Of a DNA stretch of 24,196 bases, positions 1 through 6,931 are shown one piece after another. A model generated the notes under the pieces. The model saw nothing but the letters and a program-made list of their open reading frames with translations, did not search any database and was not told where the DNA came from. A program made the position numbers and the translations under genes. How positions within the stretch are numbered: position 1 is the stretch's first letter; each line of letters starts with the position of its first letter. This DNA comes from JAVKNF01 sp031537795 (lineage in GTDB: Bacteria; Pseudomonadota; Alphaproteobacteria; Rickettsiales; Deianiraeaceae): assembly GCA_031537795.1 (NCBI GenBank), contig JAVKNF010000031.1:1-24196 (forward strand). The letters run 5' to 3'.

Positions 1-78
1 AGGTCTGATAATCAGAAAATAAAAAATGAATGAAATTCCAATAATAGGAAAGAAATTTACAAAACTAGCTCCGTCCAT
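1..78 (-). CDS. yajC: YajC, Sec translocase accessory subunit (partial, N-terminus only)
   Basis: Only the first 26 codons are in the window; the gene runs off the left edge. The reverse strand reads MDGASFVNFFPIIGISFIF and then YFLIIRP, the single hydrophobic anchor followed by the F-L-I-I-R-P boundary characteristic of YajC. YajC is a small inner-membrane protein that associates with SecDF and SecYEG during protein export. The ATG is at 78-76, seven bases after the stop of the preceding short ORF on the same strand, so the two may be co-transcribed. SecD lies about 18 kb away on the other strand rather than adjacent, as it is in many bacteria. The identification rests on a short segment, but the pattern is distinctive. 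Confidence 0.75.
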   Translation of the reverse strand, partial: MDGASFVNFFPIIGISFIFYFLIIRP

Positions 79-84
79 AATCTA

Positions 85-294
85 TTATTTTGAAGCAACT
101 TTAGGTGCTTGCTTTGTTGTTGCGACTGGAGTTGTTGTTGCGACTGGAGTTGTTGTTGCTGTAACAGGAGTATTTGTGTCTACATTAGTCGCAGTAGCAA
201 CTTGAACTCTTTTTCCTGAAACTGAGGTTTCAAAAATTGAACAAGAAAGACAATTAATAGGATTTGTATTTTCGAAACGTGAATTATACGGCAA
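85..294 (-). CDS. Short Thr/Pro/Val-rich hypothetical protein upstream of yajC
   Basis: A 69-codon frame with a TTG start ends seven bases before yajC. Its C-terminal half is low complexity: TPVTATTTPVATTTPVATTK, encoded in part by a perfect 18-bp tandem repeat. It has no recognisable domain. The same frame stays open upstream to about position 354, reading plausible protein (for example SKGLRKVNTR), but no ATG, GTG or TTG lies in that extension, so the TTG at 294 is the only usual start. It could be a real linker-like or surface protein, a decayed gene, or a spurious frame between the tRNA and yajC. I do not recognise it. Confidence 0.4.
   Translation of the reverse strand: MPYNSRFENTNPINCLSCSIFETSVSGKRVQVATATNVDTNTPVTATTTPVATTTPVATTKQAPKVASK
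116..151. repeat. 18-bp tandem repeat, two perfect copies
   Basis: The unit gttgttgcgactggagtt occurs at 116-133 and 134-151, followed by a truncated third copy (gttgttgct, 152-160). It is in frame with the short ORF and encodes repeating TTPVAT on the minus strand, so copy-number change would alter the protein by six residues without a frameshift. Confidence 0.9.
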
Positions 295-358
295 AACCCT
301 AGTGTTTACCTTGCGTAGACCTTTTGATATGTTGGTAAATTTACAAGGTCGCCCCTAC

Positions 359-448
359 TGGCGGACAGGAAGGGATTCGAACCCTTGATACACTTTGGTG
401 TATAGTTTCTTAGCAGGAAACCGCCTTCGACCACTCGGCCACCTGTCC
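359..448 (-). tRNA. tRNA-Ser (anticodon GCU)
   Basis: The reverse strand folds as a class II tRNA. The acceptor GGACAGG pairs with CCTGTCC, the discriminator base is G, and an encoded CCA follows (359-361). The D-arm is GCCGAGTGGTCGAAGGC, the anticodon stem GTTTC/GAAAC encloses the loop CTGCTAA with anticodon GCT, a long variable arm has stem TACAC/GTGTA, and the T-arm is AAGGG-TTCGAAT-CCCTT. The long variable arm and GCT anticodon mark it as the serine tRNA reading AGC and AGU. It begins 10 bp after the comF stop, so it may be processed from the end of that transcript. Confidence 0.97.
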
Positions 449-458
449 TATGAAAAAA

Positions 459-1196
459 CTATAAGACAGTCCTTGCAAATGTCAAGCAGTAGATCCTATT
501 GTTCTTCTTCATTTTTTTTATAGCTAAGCTACAAGCCTGTAGAGTTGAACCTGTAGTCATTACATCGTCTAATATTAAGATTGATTTATTCTCGATAAAA
601 TCAAGAAATTGAGGATTAAATTCAATATAATGGTTTAATTTAAGTCTTTCTTCGGAACTTAAATTAGTAGATTTTTTTGTTTTCTTATTCTTCAAAAGTA
701 AATCGGGAATAAATAATTTATCTTGAAATTTCTCACTTAAATATAAACCAAACAAAGCAGATTGATTATATTTTCTATGCAATATATCATCTTTAAACAT
801 TGGAACTGCGGCTATTATCTCGAAATCAATCTTATTATTATTTATTATTTGAAAAAAAGAATTAACAATAATTCTCACAGAGGCGGTCTCATCATTGTAC
901 TTTATATCTGTTATTAATTTTTTTATTATATCGTTGTAAATATAAATCGATCTTGTAAATTCAAAAGAAAAATTAATTCTAGAACAATTCGCACAATCTA
1001 CTTTCTCTCCTTCAAAATAAAAAGGGTAACTGCATTTTTGACACATAAAATTTTTATCAATTTCTTCAAAATAATGACTGCAAATTTTACAAATACCGTT
1101 ATCTTCTAAATTGAAAAATTCAGAATTACAACAAATGCAAAGATCTGGAAATATTCTTTTTAAAATAAATTTAAAAAATTGTAAGAATTTATTCAT
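459..1196 (-). CDS. comF: ComF family phosphoribosyltransferase-like protein
   Basis: The 245-residue protein has an N-terminal zinc-ribbon region with cysteine pairs around residues 20-39, 52/55 and 68/71. A C-terminal phosphoribosyltransferase domain carries the PRPP-binding loop ILDDVMTTGST near residues 208-218. This is the ComF/GntX arrangement. In naturally competent bacteria ComF helps bring single-stranded DNA into the cytoplasm; in many other bacteria its role is unknown. I chose the ATG at 1196 because it starts the usual N-terminus (MNKFLQFF) and overlaps the smpB stop by 8 bp; the open frame continues upstream only as smpB antiframe. It is probably translated with smpB. Confidence 0.88.
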   Translation of the reverse strand: MNKFLQFFKFILKRIFPDLCICCNSEFFNLEDNGICKICSHYFEEIDKNFMCQKCSYPFYFEGEKVDCANCSRINFSFEFTRSIYIYNDIIKKLITDIKYNDETASVRIIVNSFFQIINNNKIDFEIIAAVPMFKDDILHRKYNQSALFGLYLSEKFQDKLFIPDLLLKNKKTKKSTNLSSEERLKLNHYIEFNPQFLDFIENKSILILDDVMTTGSTLQACSLAIKKMKKNNRIYCLTFARTVL

Positions 1197-1638
1197 TTTT
1201 TGATTTTCTCGCCTCTCTTTCTGCGTCTCTTTGTTTAATTGATTCTCTTTTATCATACATTGTCTTACCTGAGCAAAGCCCAATTTTTAATTTAATTTTA
1301 TTGCCTTTTTGATAGCATTTTAAAGGAATTACTGTATAACCTTTTTTTGTTAATGTTCCTGACAACTTTCTAATCTCGCTTCTTTTTAATAATAACTTTC
1401 TTTTTCTTGTTTCTATATAATTTTTATCTGAATCTTTAAAAGCAAATTGATATTTTGCTATATGCGCATTTGTAATAAATAATTCTTCTTTTTCTACAAA
1501 AACATAAGCATTCGCAATATTTAATCTTCTAGCTCTTATGCTTTTTACTTCATTTCCTAGTAATTCAATACCGCAATCAAATTCTTGATGTATTTCATAT
1601 TCAAATGTTGCTTTTCTATTTTCTGCAAAAATTAACAT
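1189..1638 (-). CDS. smpB: SsrA-binding protein SmpB
   Basis: The 149-residue protein matches SmpB along its length. It begins with an ENRKATFEYEI segment, continues through GIELLGNEVKSIR and the residue run NIANAYVFVEKEELFITNAHI, then KRKLLLKRSEI and a GYTVIPL segment, and ends in a basic tail (KTMYDKRESIKQRDAERE). SmpB binds tmRNA, delivers it to stalled ribosomes and places its C-terminal tail in the empty mRNA channel for trans-translation. The length is normal for the family. It sits between mnhF and comF, seven bases after mnhF and overlapping comF by 8 bp, which suggests one transcript. No tmRNA gene was recognised in this window. Confidence 0.97.
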   Translation of the reverse strand: MLIFAENRKATFEYEIHQEFDCGIELLGNEVKSIRARRLNIANAYVFVEKEELFITNAHIAKYQFAFKDSDKNYIETRKRKLLLKRSEIRKLSGTLTKKGYTVIPLKCYQKGNKIKLKIGLCSGKTMYDKRESIKQRDAEREARKSKNE

Positions 1639-1645
1639 ATCAATC

Positions 1646-1927
1646 TTATTTTTGAGATTCTTCTTCTATGTCTCTTTTTTCTGGGTCTTTAAATTTACTA
1701 TAAATCAAAAAAACAATTGCTCCAACTGGTGCTAATAATGTATAAAGGAAAGCTAAATCTATCAAAAAATGTTGATTATATTGATAAGAAAAACCCACAA
1801 TAAAAAGTATCAATAAATTGCAAACAACATTTATAATTATAATTCTACTTACTCCTCTATTTTTTGTTAATATTGATAAAACAAGAATAATAGATATCAA
1901 TATAAGAAAATATAAAATTGCGTGCAT
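1646..1927 (-). CDS. mnhF: Mrp-type Na+/H+ antiporter subunit F
   Basis: A 93-residue membrane protein with three hydrophobic helices (about residues 3-20, 29-48 and 55-77). The pattern R-x-I-I-I-I-N-x-x-x-N-L-L-I-L-F followed by a helix containing D-L-A-F-L-Y-T-L-L-A-P-V-G is that of MnhF/MrpF/PhaF. In characterised systems this is one subunit of a hetero-oligomeric cation/proton antiporter (MrpA-G) in the cytoplasmic membrane. It follows mnhE with a 3-bp gap. Only subunits E and F are in the window; any A-D or G partners must lie elsewhere. Confidence 0.82.
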   Translation of the reverse strand: MHAILYFLILISIILVLSILTKNRGVSRIIIINVVCNLLILFIVGFSYQYNQHFLIDLAFLYTLLAPVGAIVFLIYSKFKDPEKRDIEEESQK

Positions 1928-1930
1928 TTT

Positions 1931-2437
1931 TTAAAAGTTCGTCTTTTTTACACCTCTTACTAGTTTTGATATTTTGTTCGCATCAAGAGAATTCATTTCC
2001 TCTACATCTATTGAGTGAATTAGAAAATCGTCCCCGCTCACACTTATAACAAAAGTACCTGGTGTCATAGTAATTAAATTTGCAAACAAGATCTTCTCTT
2101 CTTTTGTTAAAAACCCAACATTAATTGTTTTTGTTTGGGTTTCAAAAGATGAATTTTCATCAAATATATTTTTTATCATAGAGCTAGAAGCTAAAACAAC
2201 AGCTTTAATAAGTTGTATGATGTATATTAAAAAACCTGTAGATATAATACTTGTCGAGGATTTTTTTAATATTTTATGTCTTATTAAAATTAAAACGAAA
2301 AATAAAGATGAAGAAAGCCCGCTTATTAAAAATAAAATGGAATTTTCCATAGATATAAAATACCAAAACAAGAAAACAGCAATAAAAATTTTAAAAATAT
2401 TAAATGTTTTTGAAAAATTCATAATTAAAAATAACAT
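1931..2437 (-). CDS. mnhE: Mrp-type Na+/H+ antiporter subunit E
   Basis: Two or three N-terminal membrane helices are followed by a helix (GFLIYIIQLIKAVVLASSSM) and a soluble domain containing LITMTPGTFVISVSGDDFLI and then HSIDVEE. The TPGT-x-V-x-S-x(4)-LIH signature is diagnostic of MnhE/MrpE. The product should assemble with MnhF and the other Mrp subunits. The start is uncertain: ATG codons at 2437 and 2419 and a TTG at 2455 are in frame; 2437 gives 168 residues. The gene is divergent from gltX with only about 46 bp between the starts, so both promoters must lie in this gap or overlap coding sequence. Confidence 0.85.
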   Translation of the reverse strand: MLFLIMNFSKTFNIFKIFIAVFLFWYFISMENSILFLISGLSSSLFFVLILIRHKILKKSSTSIISTGFLIYIIQLIKAVVLASSSMIKNIFDENSSFETQTKTINVGFLTKEEKILFANLITMTPGTFVISVSGDDFLIHSIDVEEMNSLDANKISKLVRGVKKTNF

Positions 2438-2483
2438 TTGCTTTTTATTTAGCAAGAAATTTAATAAAGCATATTTAATAAAT

Positions 2484-3773
2484 ATGAACCCTGTAGTCAG
2501 ATTTGCACCTTCTCCGACTGGAATGCTTCATATAGGAGGAGCAAGAACAGCTTTATTTAATTATCTTTTTGCAAAGAAACATAACGCAAAATTCATTTTA
2601 AGAATTGAAGATACAGACATAGAAAGATCAACAAAAGAAGCAGTTAATAGGATTATAAATGGGTTAAAAATTTTAGATATAAAATACGACGAAATACATT
2701 TCCAATCCCAAAGAATAAATAGACATAGAGAAATTGCTCTTGAGCTTATATCAAAAGGTTTAGCTTATTACGACGAAAACAACGAAAAAGGTAAAGCTGT
2801 GAGATTAAAAATTGAAAGAAATCAAGAAATTGCCTTCGAAGATTTAGTTAGAGGTAGAATATCTTTCAATTCAAATGACATAGAGGAATATGTTTTATTA
2901 AGATCTGACGGCACTCCAACTTATATGCTTTCGGTTGTTGTTGATGACATTGATATGCAAATTAGTCATATAATTAGGGGAGACGATCATATAGGAAACA
3001 CACCAAAACAAATACTACTTTACAAAGCGATAGGTGTAAATATTCCTCAATTTGGGCATATACCTTTAATACATGCGTCAGATGGGCAGAAGTTATCAAA
3101 AAGAAAAAATGCTGCTTCCGTCGAAGATTACATAAATCTAGGTTATATACCAGAAGCTATATGTAATTATTTACTTCATTTAGGTGGAGGTTTCGCTAAA
3201 GATATCCTTTCAAGAAAAGAAGCTATAGAGCTTTTTGAAATTAATAAAATTGGTAAATCTCCTAGTAGATTAGATTTCGATAAACTAAATTTTATAAATT
3301 TACACTATATAAAATCTCTGCCAGACCTAGATTTGATTGGAAAAATTATAGAAAGATTAAAAAAAGACTTCAATCATAATGTTACTGAAGATGAAATAAA
3401 AAAATTTAAAATTTTACTTCCTGAATTAAAAAAATTAAATAATATAAATGATATTACAAAATTATGCATACTATTTACAAATAACTTTAATTTAGAAAGA
3501 GATAAAACTGAAGATTTAGAATACAGTATCGAGGTCAAAAATCTATTAATTTATTTTAAAAATAATTTAGAAGACTTGAATTTAAAAAATATTGTCGAAA
3601 ATATCAAAGAATTCTCAAGCCAAAATAATTTTTCAACACAAACAATATATCAAGTGATAAGATTTGCAATGATCGGAAAAACACATTCCACTTCTGTAAA
3701 ATTAATTTTAGAAGCAATTCAGGAGAAGGAATCAAAACAACGATTGGAAAATTTTCTTGCATTAAAAAATTGA
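2484..3773 (+). CDS. gltX: Glutamate--tRNA ligase
   Basis: The 429-residue protein starts MNPVVRFAPSPTGMLHIGG, the class I GluRS N-terminus with its HIGH-type motif (HIGG). The run ILRIEDTDIERS and the KMSKS-type motif KLSKRKNA follow. It charges glutamate to tRNA-Glu and, in alphaproteobacteria lacking GlnRS, one of two paralogues also charges tRNA-Gln for later amidation by GatCAB. Which role this copy has cannot be told here. The frame is open upstream to 2217, but that part is the antisense of mnhE, so the ATG at 2484 is taken. The length is slightly shorter than the usual 465-490 residues, mainly in the C-terminal anticodon-binding part. Confidence 0.96.
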   Translation: MNPVVRFAPSPTGMLHIGGARTALFNYLFAKKHNAKFILRIEDTDIERSTKEAVNRIINGLKILDIKYDEIHFQSQRINRHREIALELISKGLAYYDENNEKGKAVRLKIERNQEIAFEDLVRGRISFNSNDIEEYVLLRSDGTPTYMLSVVVDDIDMQISHIIRGDDHIGNTPKQILLYKAIGVNIPQFGHIPLIHASDGQKLSKRKNAASVEDYINLGYIPEAICNYLLHLGGGFAKDILSRKEAIELFEINKIGKSPSRLDFDKLNFINLHYIKSLPDLDLIGKIIERLKKDFNHNVTEDEIKKFKILLPELKKLNNINDITKLCILFTNNFNLERDKTEDLEYSIEVKNLLIYFKNNLEDLNLKNIVENIKEFSSQNNFSTQTIYQVIRFAMIGKTHSTSVKLILEAIQEKESKQRLENFLALKN

Positions 3774-3798
3774 CATTTAACAAATGATATTCTATTTT
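3770..3798 (+). promoter_or_regulatory. Sigma-70-type promoter candidate for rpoH
   Basis: A perfect -35 TTGACA (3770-3775) is followed after 17 bp by TATTTT (3793-3798). The -35 overlaps the gltX stop codon. The rpoH ATG is at 3810, only 11 bp past the -10, which would give an almost leaderless mRNA unless another -10 is used. No start-proximal Shine-Dalgarno sequence is visible. Confidence 0.55.
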
Positions 3799-3809
3799 TT
3801 GTTACTTTT

Positions 3810-4637
3810 ATGTCTAATATTATTCCTAAAAATAAATCTAAAGTTAACACAGAAGAAGCTGAAATTATTTTAGAAGAAAATAACGAAAAAGATTTAGAGA
3901 ATCTAAAAACAAAAAACGAAGTTTATGAATACTTAACTAAAGTTTCTAAAATTCCTTTTTTAACGGAAAATGAAGAAAAAAATCTTTTACTGGAATATAA
4001 GAATAATCAAAATAATGAAGCTGGTAAGAAATTAATAGCTAGCCATTTAAGACTTGTTGTAAAAATGGCCTTCAAATATAAAAATTACAGAGCAAACTTA
4101 ATGGATGTTATTTCTGAAGGGAATTTAGGTTTAATGCATGCCTTAAAGAAATTTGAAATATCAAAAGGAGTAAGGTTTGCAACATATGCTATCATTTGGA
4201 TAAGAGCTTTTATGCAGAATTTTATAGTTAAGTCTTGGTCAAGTTTAAAAAACAATTCATTACAAATAAAAAAAGCACTTTTTGGTGGAGTTAGAGATGA
4301 AAATTTCATTATGCCAAGTGAAGTTTCATTTGATACTTCAAATTCAGATGAAAATAACTCTTCGCAGGAGCATTATAGTTTTCTAGGTCAAGAAGAAAAT
4401 AAATCTAATATAATTGAAAGTTTTGAAGAAGAAGAAGAAGAAGAAAAGCTGAAGAAAATTAAACTTGGTATGAGAGAAGTTTTGAACGAAAGAGAAGTCT
4501 TTATTTTAGAGTCTAGAACTCAAGAGAAATCAAAAACTTTAGAAGAATTGTCTTTACAATTAGGAATTTCAAAAGAGAGAGTTAGACAAGTTGAAAAAAA
4601 TGCAACAGAAAAGCTAAAAAAATTTGTAAATAAATAA
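3810..4637 (+). CDS. rpoH: RNA polymerase sigma-32 factor (heat shock)
   Basis: The 275-residue protein has sigma-70 regions in order. Region 1.2/2.1 includes YLTKVSKIPFLTENEE and HLRLVVKMAFKY. Region 2.2-2.4 includes DVISEGNLGLMHALKKFE and RFATYAIIWIRAFMQNFIV. A glutamate-rich linker (near residues 208-214) precedes region 4 with a helix-turn-helix (EELSLQLGISKERVRQVEKN). The size and absence of region 1.1 match RpoH. It directs RNA polymerase to heat-shock promoters in alphaproteobacteria. A near-consensus promoter sits just upstream. The stop overlaps the next gene by one base (TAATG), implying coupled translation with the MetW-like protein. Compared with E. coli RpoH the protein is only slightly shorter. 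Confidence 0.93.
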   Translation: MSNIIPKNKSKVNTEEAEIILEENNEKDLENLKTKNEVYEYLTKVSKIPFLTENEEKNLLLEYKNNQNNEAGKKLIASHLRLVVKMAFKYKNYRANLMDVISEGNLGLMHALKKFEISKGVRFATYAIIWIRAFMQNFIVKSWSSLKNNSLQIKKALFGGVRDENFIMPSEVSFDTSNSDENNSSQEHYSFLGQEENKSNIIESFEEEEEEEKLKKIKLGMREVLNEREVFILESRTQEKSKTLEELSLQLGISKERVRQVEKNATEKLKKFVNK

Positions 4638-5323
4638 TGGCGTCAATACCTATAATTTCAAGTTTAGATTTAAAATATTCTATAATAGAAAAATTCATAC
4701 CAAATAATAGTAAAATATTATTTATAAATGAAATACAGGAAGAATATTTTGAATATTTTTTAAAAGATAAGAACTGTCTTTGTTTTTTAATTTATGAAAA
4801 TAAGAACAAACTTCTTTTAAGTGAAAAATACAAAGATGCAGTGCAAATTGTTGAAAAAATTGAATTTTCGACATCTAAATACAAGACAGAAGAATTTGAT
4901 TTTGTTATTGTTGATGATTTTCTTTCAAATACACAGAACCCTGGGCTTTTTCTAAAAAATCTATGTAGAATATCAAAAAATTGTATAATTTTTTTTAGAA
5001 ATCAAGGAGCTCTAATGAATAGAATAAAATTTTTAATAAATGGAACCGTAAGAACTCAAAAAAGACTTCAATATAATAATCCTGATTTCTGGAGAGATAC
5101 AGATAAATGGATATTCAGCTTTAAAGATATTATGAATTTATTGCAAGATTTTGAGATTTTTCTAGAAAAAGGTTTATATTATGATAACAGAAACATCAAA
5201 GATGTTTTCAATATTAATAACAACCCTAATCTACTTGGAAAAAATTTTATATTAAAAATTAAAAATAATAATGAAAATAAGATAATTAAATACAATTTAA
5301 AAGACGAACTTTCTTTTGTATAA
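4637..5323 (+). CDS. MetW-like methyltransferase-fold protein lacking the SAM motif
   Basis: The 228-residue protein aligns by eye with MetW. Residues 8-22 (SSLDLKYSIIEKFIP) match the MetW opening. FDFVIVDDFLSNTQNPGLFL (87-106) matches the segment after the SAM pocket, and CIIFFRNQGALMNRIKFLING (116-136) resembles the MetW I-x-F-P-N-F-G-H-W-x-x-R segment. A C-terminal FSFKD (160-164) matches the family's C-TFEDF. In MetW the first strand ends in D-L-G-C-G-D-G, the SAM-binding loop; here it reads ILFINEIQEE (27-36) with no glycine. The protein is therefore probably unable to bind SAM in the usual way. In other bacteria MetW acts with MetX in methionine synthesis from homoserine; no metX is present. 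Translation is likely coupled to rpoH (TAATG). Confidence 0.6.
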   Translation: MASIPIISSLDLKYSIIEKFIPNNSKILFINEIQEEYFEYFLKDKNCLCFLIYENKNKLLLSEKYKDAVQIVEKIEFSTSKYKTEEFDFVIVDDFLSNTQNPGLFLKNLCRISKNCIIFFRNQGALMNRIKFLINGTVRTQKRLQYNNPDFWRDTDKWIFSFKDIMNLLQDFEIFLEKGLYYDNRNIKDVFNINNNPNLLGKNFILKIKNNNENKIIKYNLKDELSFV

Positions 5324-5332
5324 AATAATATA

Positions 5333-6868
5333 CTATTCGTCAACTCTCTGAATAGAAAGATCTCTATTCTCTAAACCAATCACCACCCTTTTAGTTCTTA
5401 AACCTATATTCTTATTAATTGGAGACATTAATTCTACCTCCTTCATCTTTTTTTGAAACTCAACAGAAAAATTTATCATATAGGATCTTGTTTTCTCGTC
5501 TTTAAAATCTTTCAAAAATTCATTATAGCATTCTTGCCGAAAATACTTATTTGAATTATTATATCTAGGAACTACGCGAGAGCTAAATCCGCCCCATTTT
5601 TGAGCTTTATCGAATATATATTTTATTTCTTCTTTTGTTAAGTTTAATTCATTTCTTAATTTTTCGATTGCAACTAATAGGTTTTCTTCTTTTTTATTAT
5701 TATCGATTAGATCTAGTTTAAAATTAAGATTGCATTCTTTTTTTAATTTATCAATATCACGGTAACCTAGAGATAAGAGAGAATCTTCTATTCTCTTTAA
5801 AGTTCTTTCTTTTTCTTCATTAGCACTTCTAACGGTTAACCAATATAAATCCTCTAAACTTCTTATTTGTAGTTTTGCATTTATTTCTACAGTTGTATCC
5901 TCAAAATCTGACCTCTTATACATTTCTTTAGGTATTCCCTGAGAGCCTCTTTTTAATTTATATACTGGTATATTATATTGTTTTTTATATTCTTCTAAAT
6001 TAATTTCTTGCTCTTTATTCTCACTTGGAACGGGTTTATCTTTAAAATCTTGAAGATTTTTGCATTTTGTTGTTTGATAATATTTAGCAATTTTATTTAC
6101 AACACTTGGATCTTGTGGGTTTGTGATAAATTTTTGAACAGTTTCATTGTCCATTTCTGTATTAACAATTAATGAAAATGTTTGACAGGAGACTTGCTCT
6201 GCAACTGGTGAAATTGCTTTTGCTCCAAGGTATATGAAATTTCTATCAACAAGTATATTCTTATCATGTTCTTTTCTATAGAAGATATTTGCTTTAAAAT
6301 CATTAGTGTAAGCTTTTTTATCCTTATATTCGACAATACCTAAATCAAAAAAATTAGAAAATACAATTGCATATCTCTTTCCTGTTTTATCTTTTGCAAC
6401 GACAATTGATTCTGAATGGATAGTTCTTTTAGTTTTGTCTCCAATGAGGAAGAAATTAATTACAGAGCTTTCACCTGATTTTAAAGCATCGAAAGATTTA
6501 TCCAATTTAACTCTTAATTCGTCACTATTATCTACAAAAAATAAACCGTGTACATCAGGATCGAAATTAAAGCCAAGTTCTACGTCTGTATTATCTTTTA
6601 ACTCTATTTCTAAAATTTGATTATTTTTTAAATTATATTTCTCTTTTAATAATTTTTCCATTCCTGCAGATTCTAAAAGAGAATTGTAAATTTGTTTCCC
6701 TTCCACGCTCATAATAGGGCTAGGAATTAATATACTTAACGTTTTACCGTCTTTGTCTTTAATATAAGTACAATTTTTGTGAATTTCTGAATCGAGATGC
6801 TTTTTCATTTTAGGTGAAATTTCATCTCTTTTAATTTCAATTTCACTCAATGTTTTTTTTTGTTCCAT
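5333..6868 (-). CDS. Unknown protein with weak YopJ/CE-clan features
   Basis: A 511-residue, charged, mostly soluble protein with no signal peptide. I do not recognise a full-length family. One segment recalls YopJ-type (C55) acetyltransferases/cysteine proteases of clan CE. H151 lies in IHSESIVVAKD, then comes GKRYAIVFSN (163-172), and Q225 and C228 lie in EQVSCQTFSLIV. YopJ has H, then GKxSxIxxEPA, then Q-x-S-x-x-D-C-x-x-F-S-L. The catalytic acidic residue expected in the middle strand appears as S171/N172. The rest (240-511) is helical and lysine/glutamate-rich. The ATG at 6868 is chosen over an upstream in-frame codon at 6916 that lies in the short gap after ftsK. It is last in the minus-strand secretion-gene run, so a secreted effector is conceivable, but this is inference. 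Confidence 0.45.
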   Translation of the reverse strand: MEQKKTLSEIEIKRDEISPKMKKHLDSEIHKNCTYIKDKDGKTLSILIPSPIMSVEGKQIYNSLLESAGMEKLLKEKYNLKNNQILEIELKDNTDVELGFNFDPDVHGLFFVDNSDELRVKLDKSFDALKSGESSVINFFLIGDKTKRTIHSESIVVAKDKTGKRYAIVFSNFFDLGIVEYKDKKAYTNDFKANIFYRKEHDKNILVDRNFIYLGAKAISPVAEQVSCQTFSLIVNTEMDNETVQKFITNPQDPSVVNKIAKYYQTTKCKNLQDFKDKPVPSENKEQEINLEEYKKQYNIPVYKLKRGSQGIPKEMYKRSDFEDTTVEINAKLQIRSLEDLYWLTVRSANEEKERTLKRIEDSLLSLGYRDIDKLKKECNLNFKLDLIDNNKKEENLLVAIEKLRNELNLTKEEIKYIFDKAQKWGGFSSRVVPRYNNSNKYFRQECYNEFLKDFKDEKTRSYMINFSVEFQKKMKEVELMSPINKNIGLRTKRVVIGLENRDLSIQRVDE

Positions 6869-6931
6869 ATTTATACAAAATAACTTTAACCATTTTGCAA
6901 TAAAATGCAAACACAAAATAAAATAAAAAGA

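Noticed and set aside
295..358. GGGGCGACCTTG on the minus strand, resembling a tmRNA 5' end
   Set aside because: The match stops after about 12 bases. No tRNA-like acceptor pairing, tag-peptide frame or permuted alphaproteobacterial arrangement follows.
1197..1283. N-terminal extension of the comF frame
   Set aside because: It lies in antiframe over the 3' end of smpB and adds no family sequence; the ATG at 1196 gives the normal ComF start.
2217..2483. N-terminal extension of the gltX frame
   Set aside because: It is the antisense of mnhE, and GluRS proteins start at the M-x-P-V-V-R-F-A-P-S-P-T-G region, here the ATG at 2484.
5303..5341. GACGAA/TTCGTC inverted repeat between convergent genes as a bidirectional terminator
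   Set aside because: The stem is 6 bp with a 27-base loop and no adjacent T-run, too weak to call.
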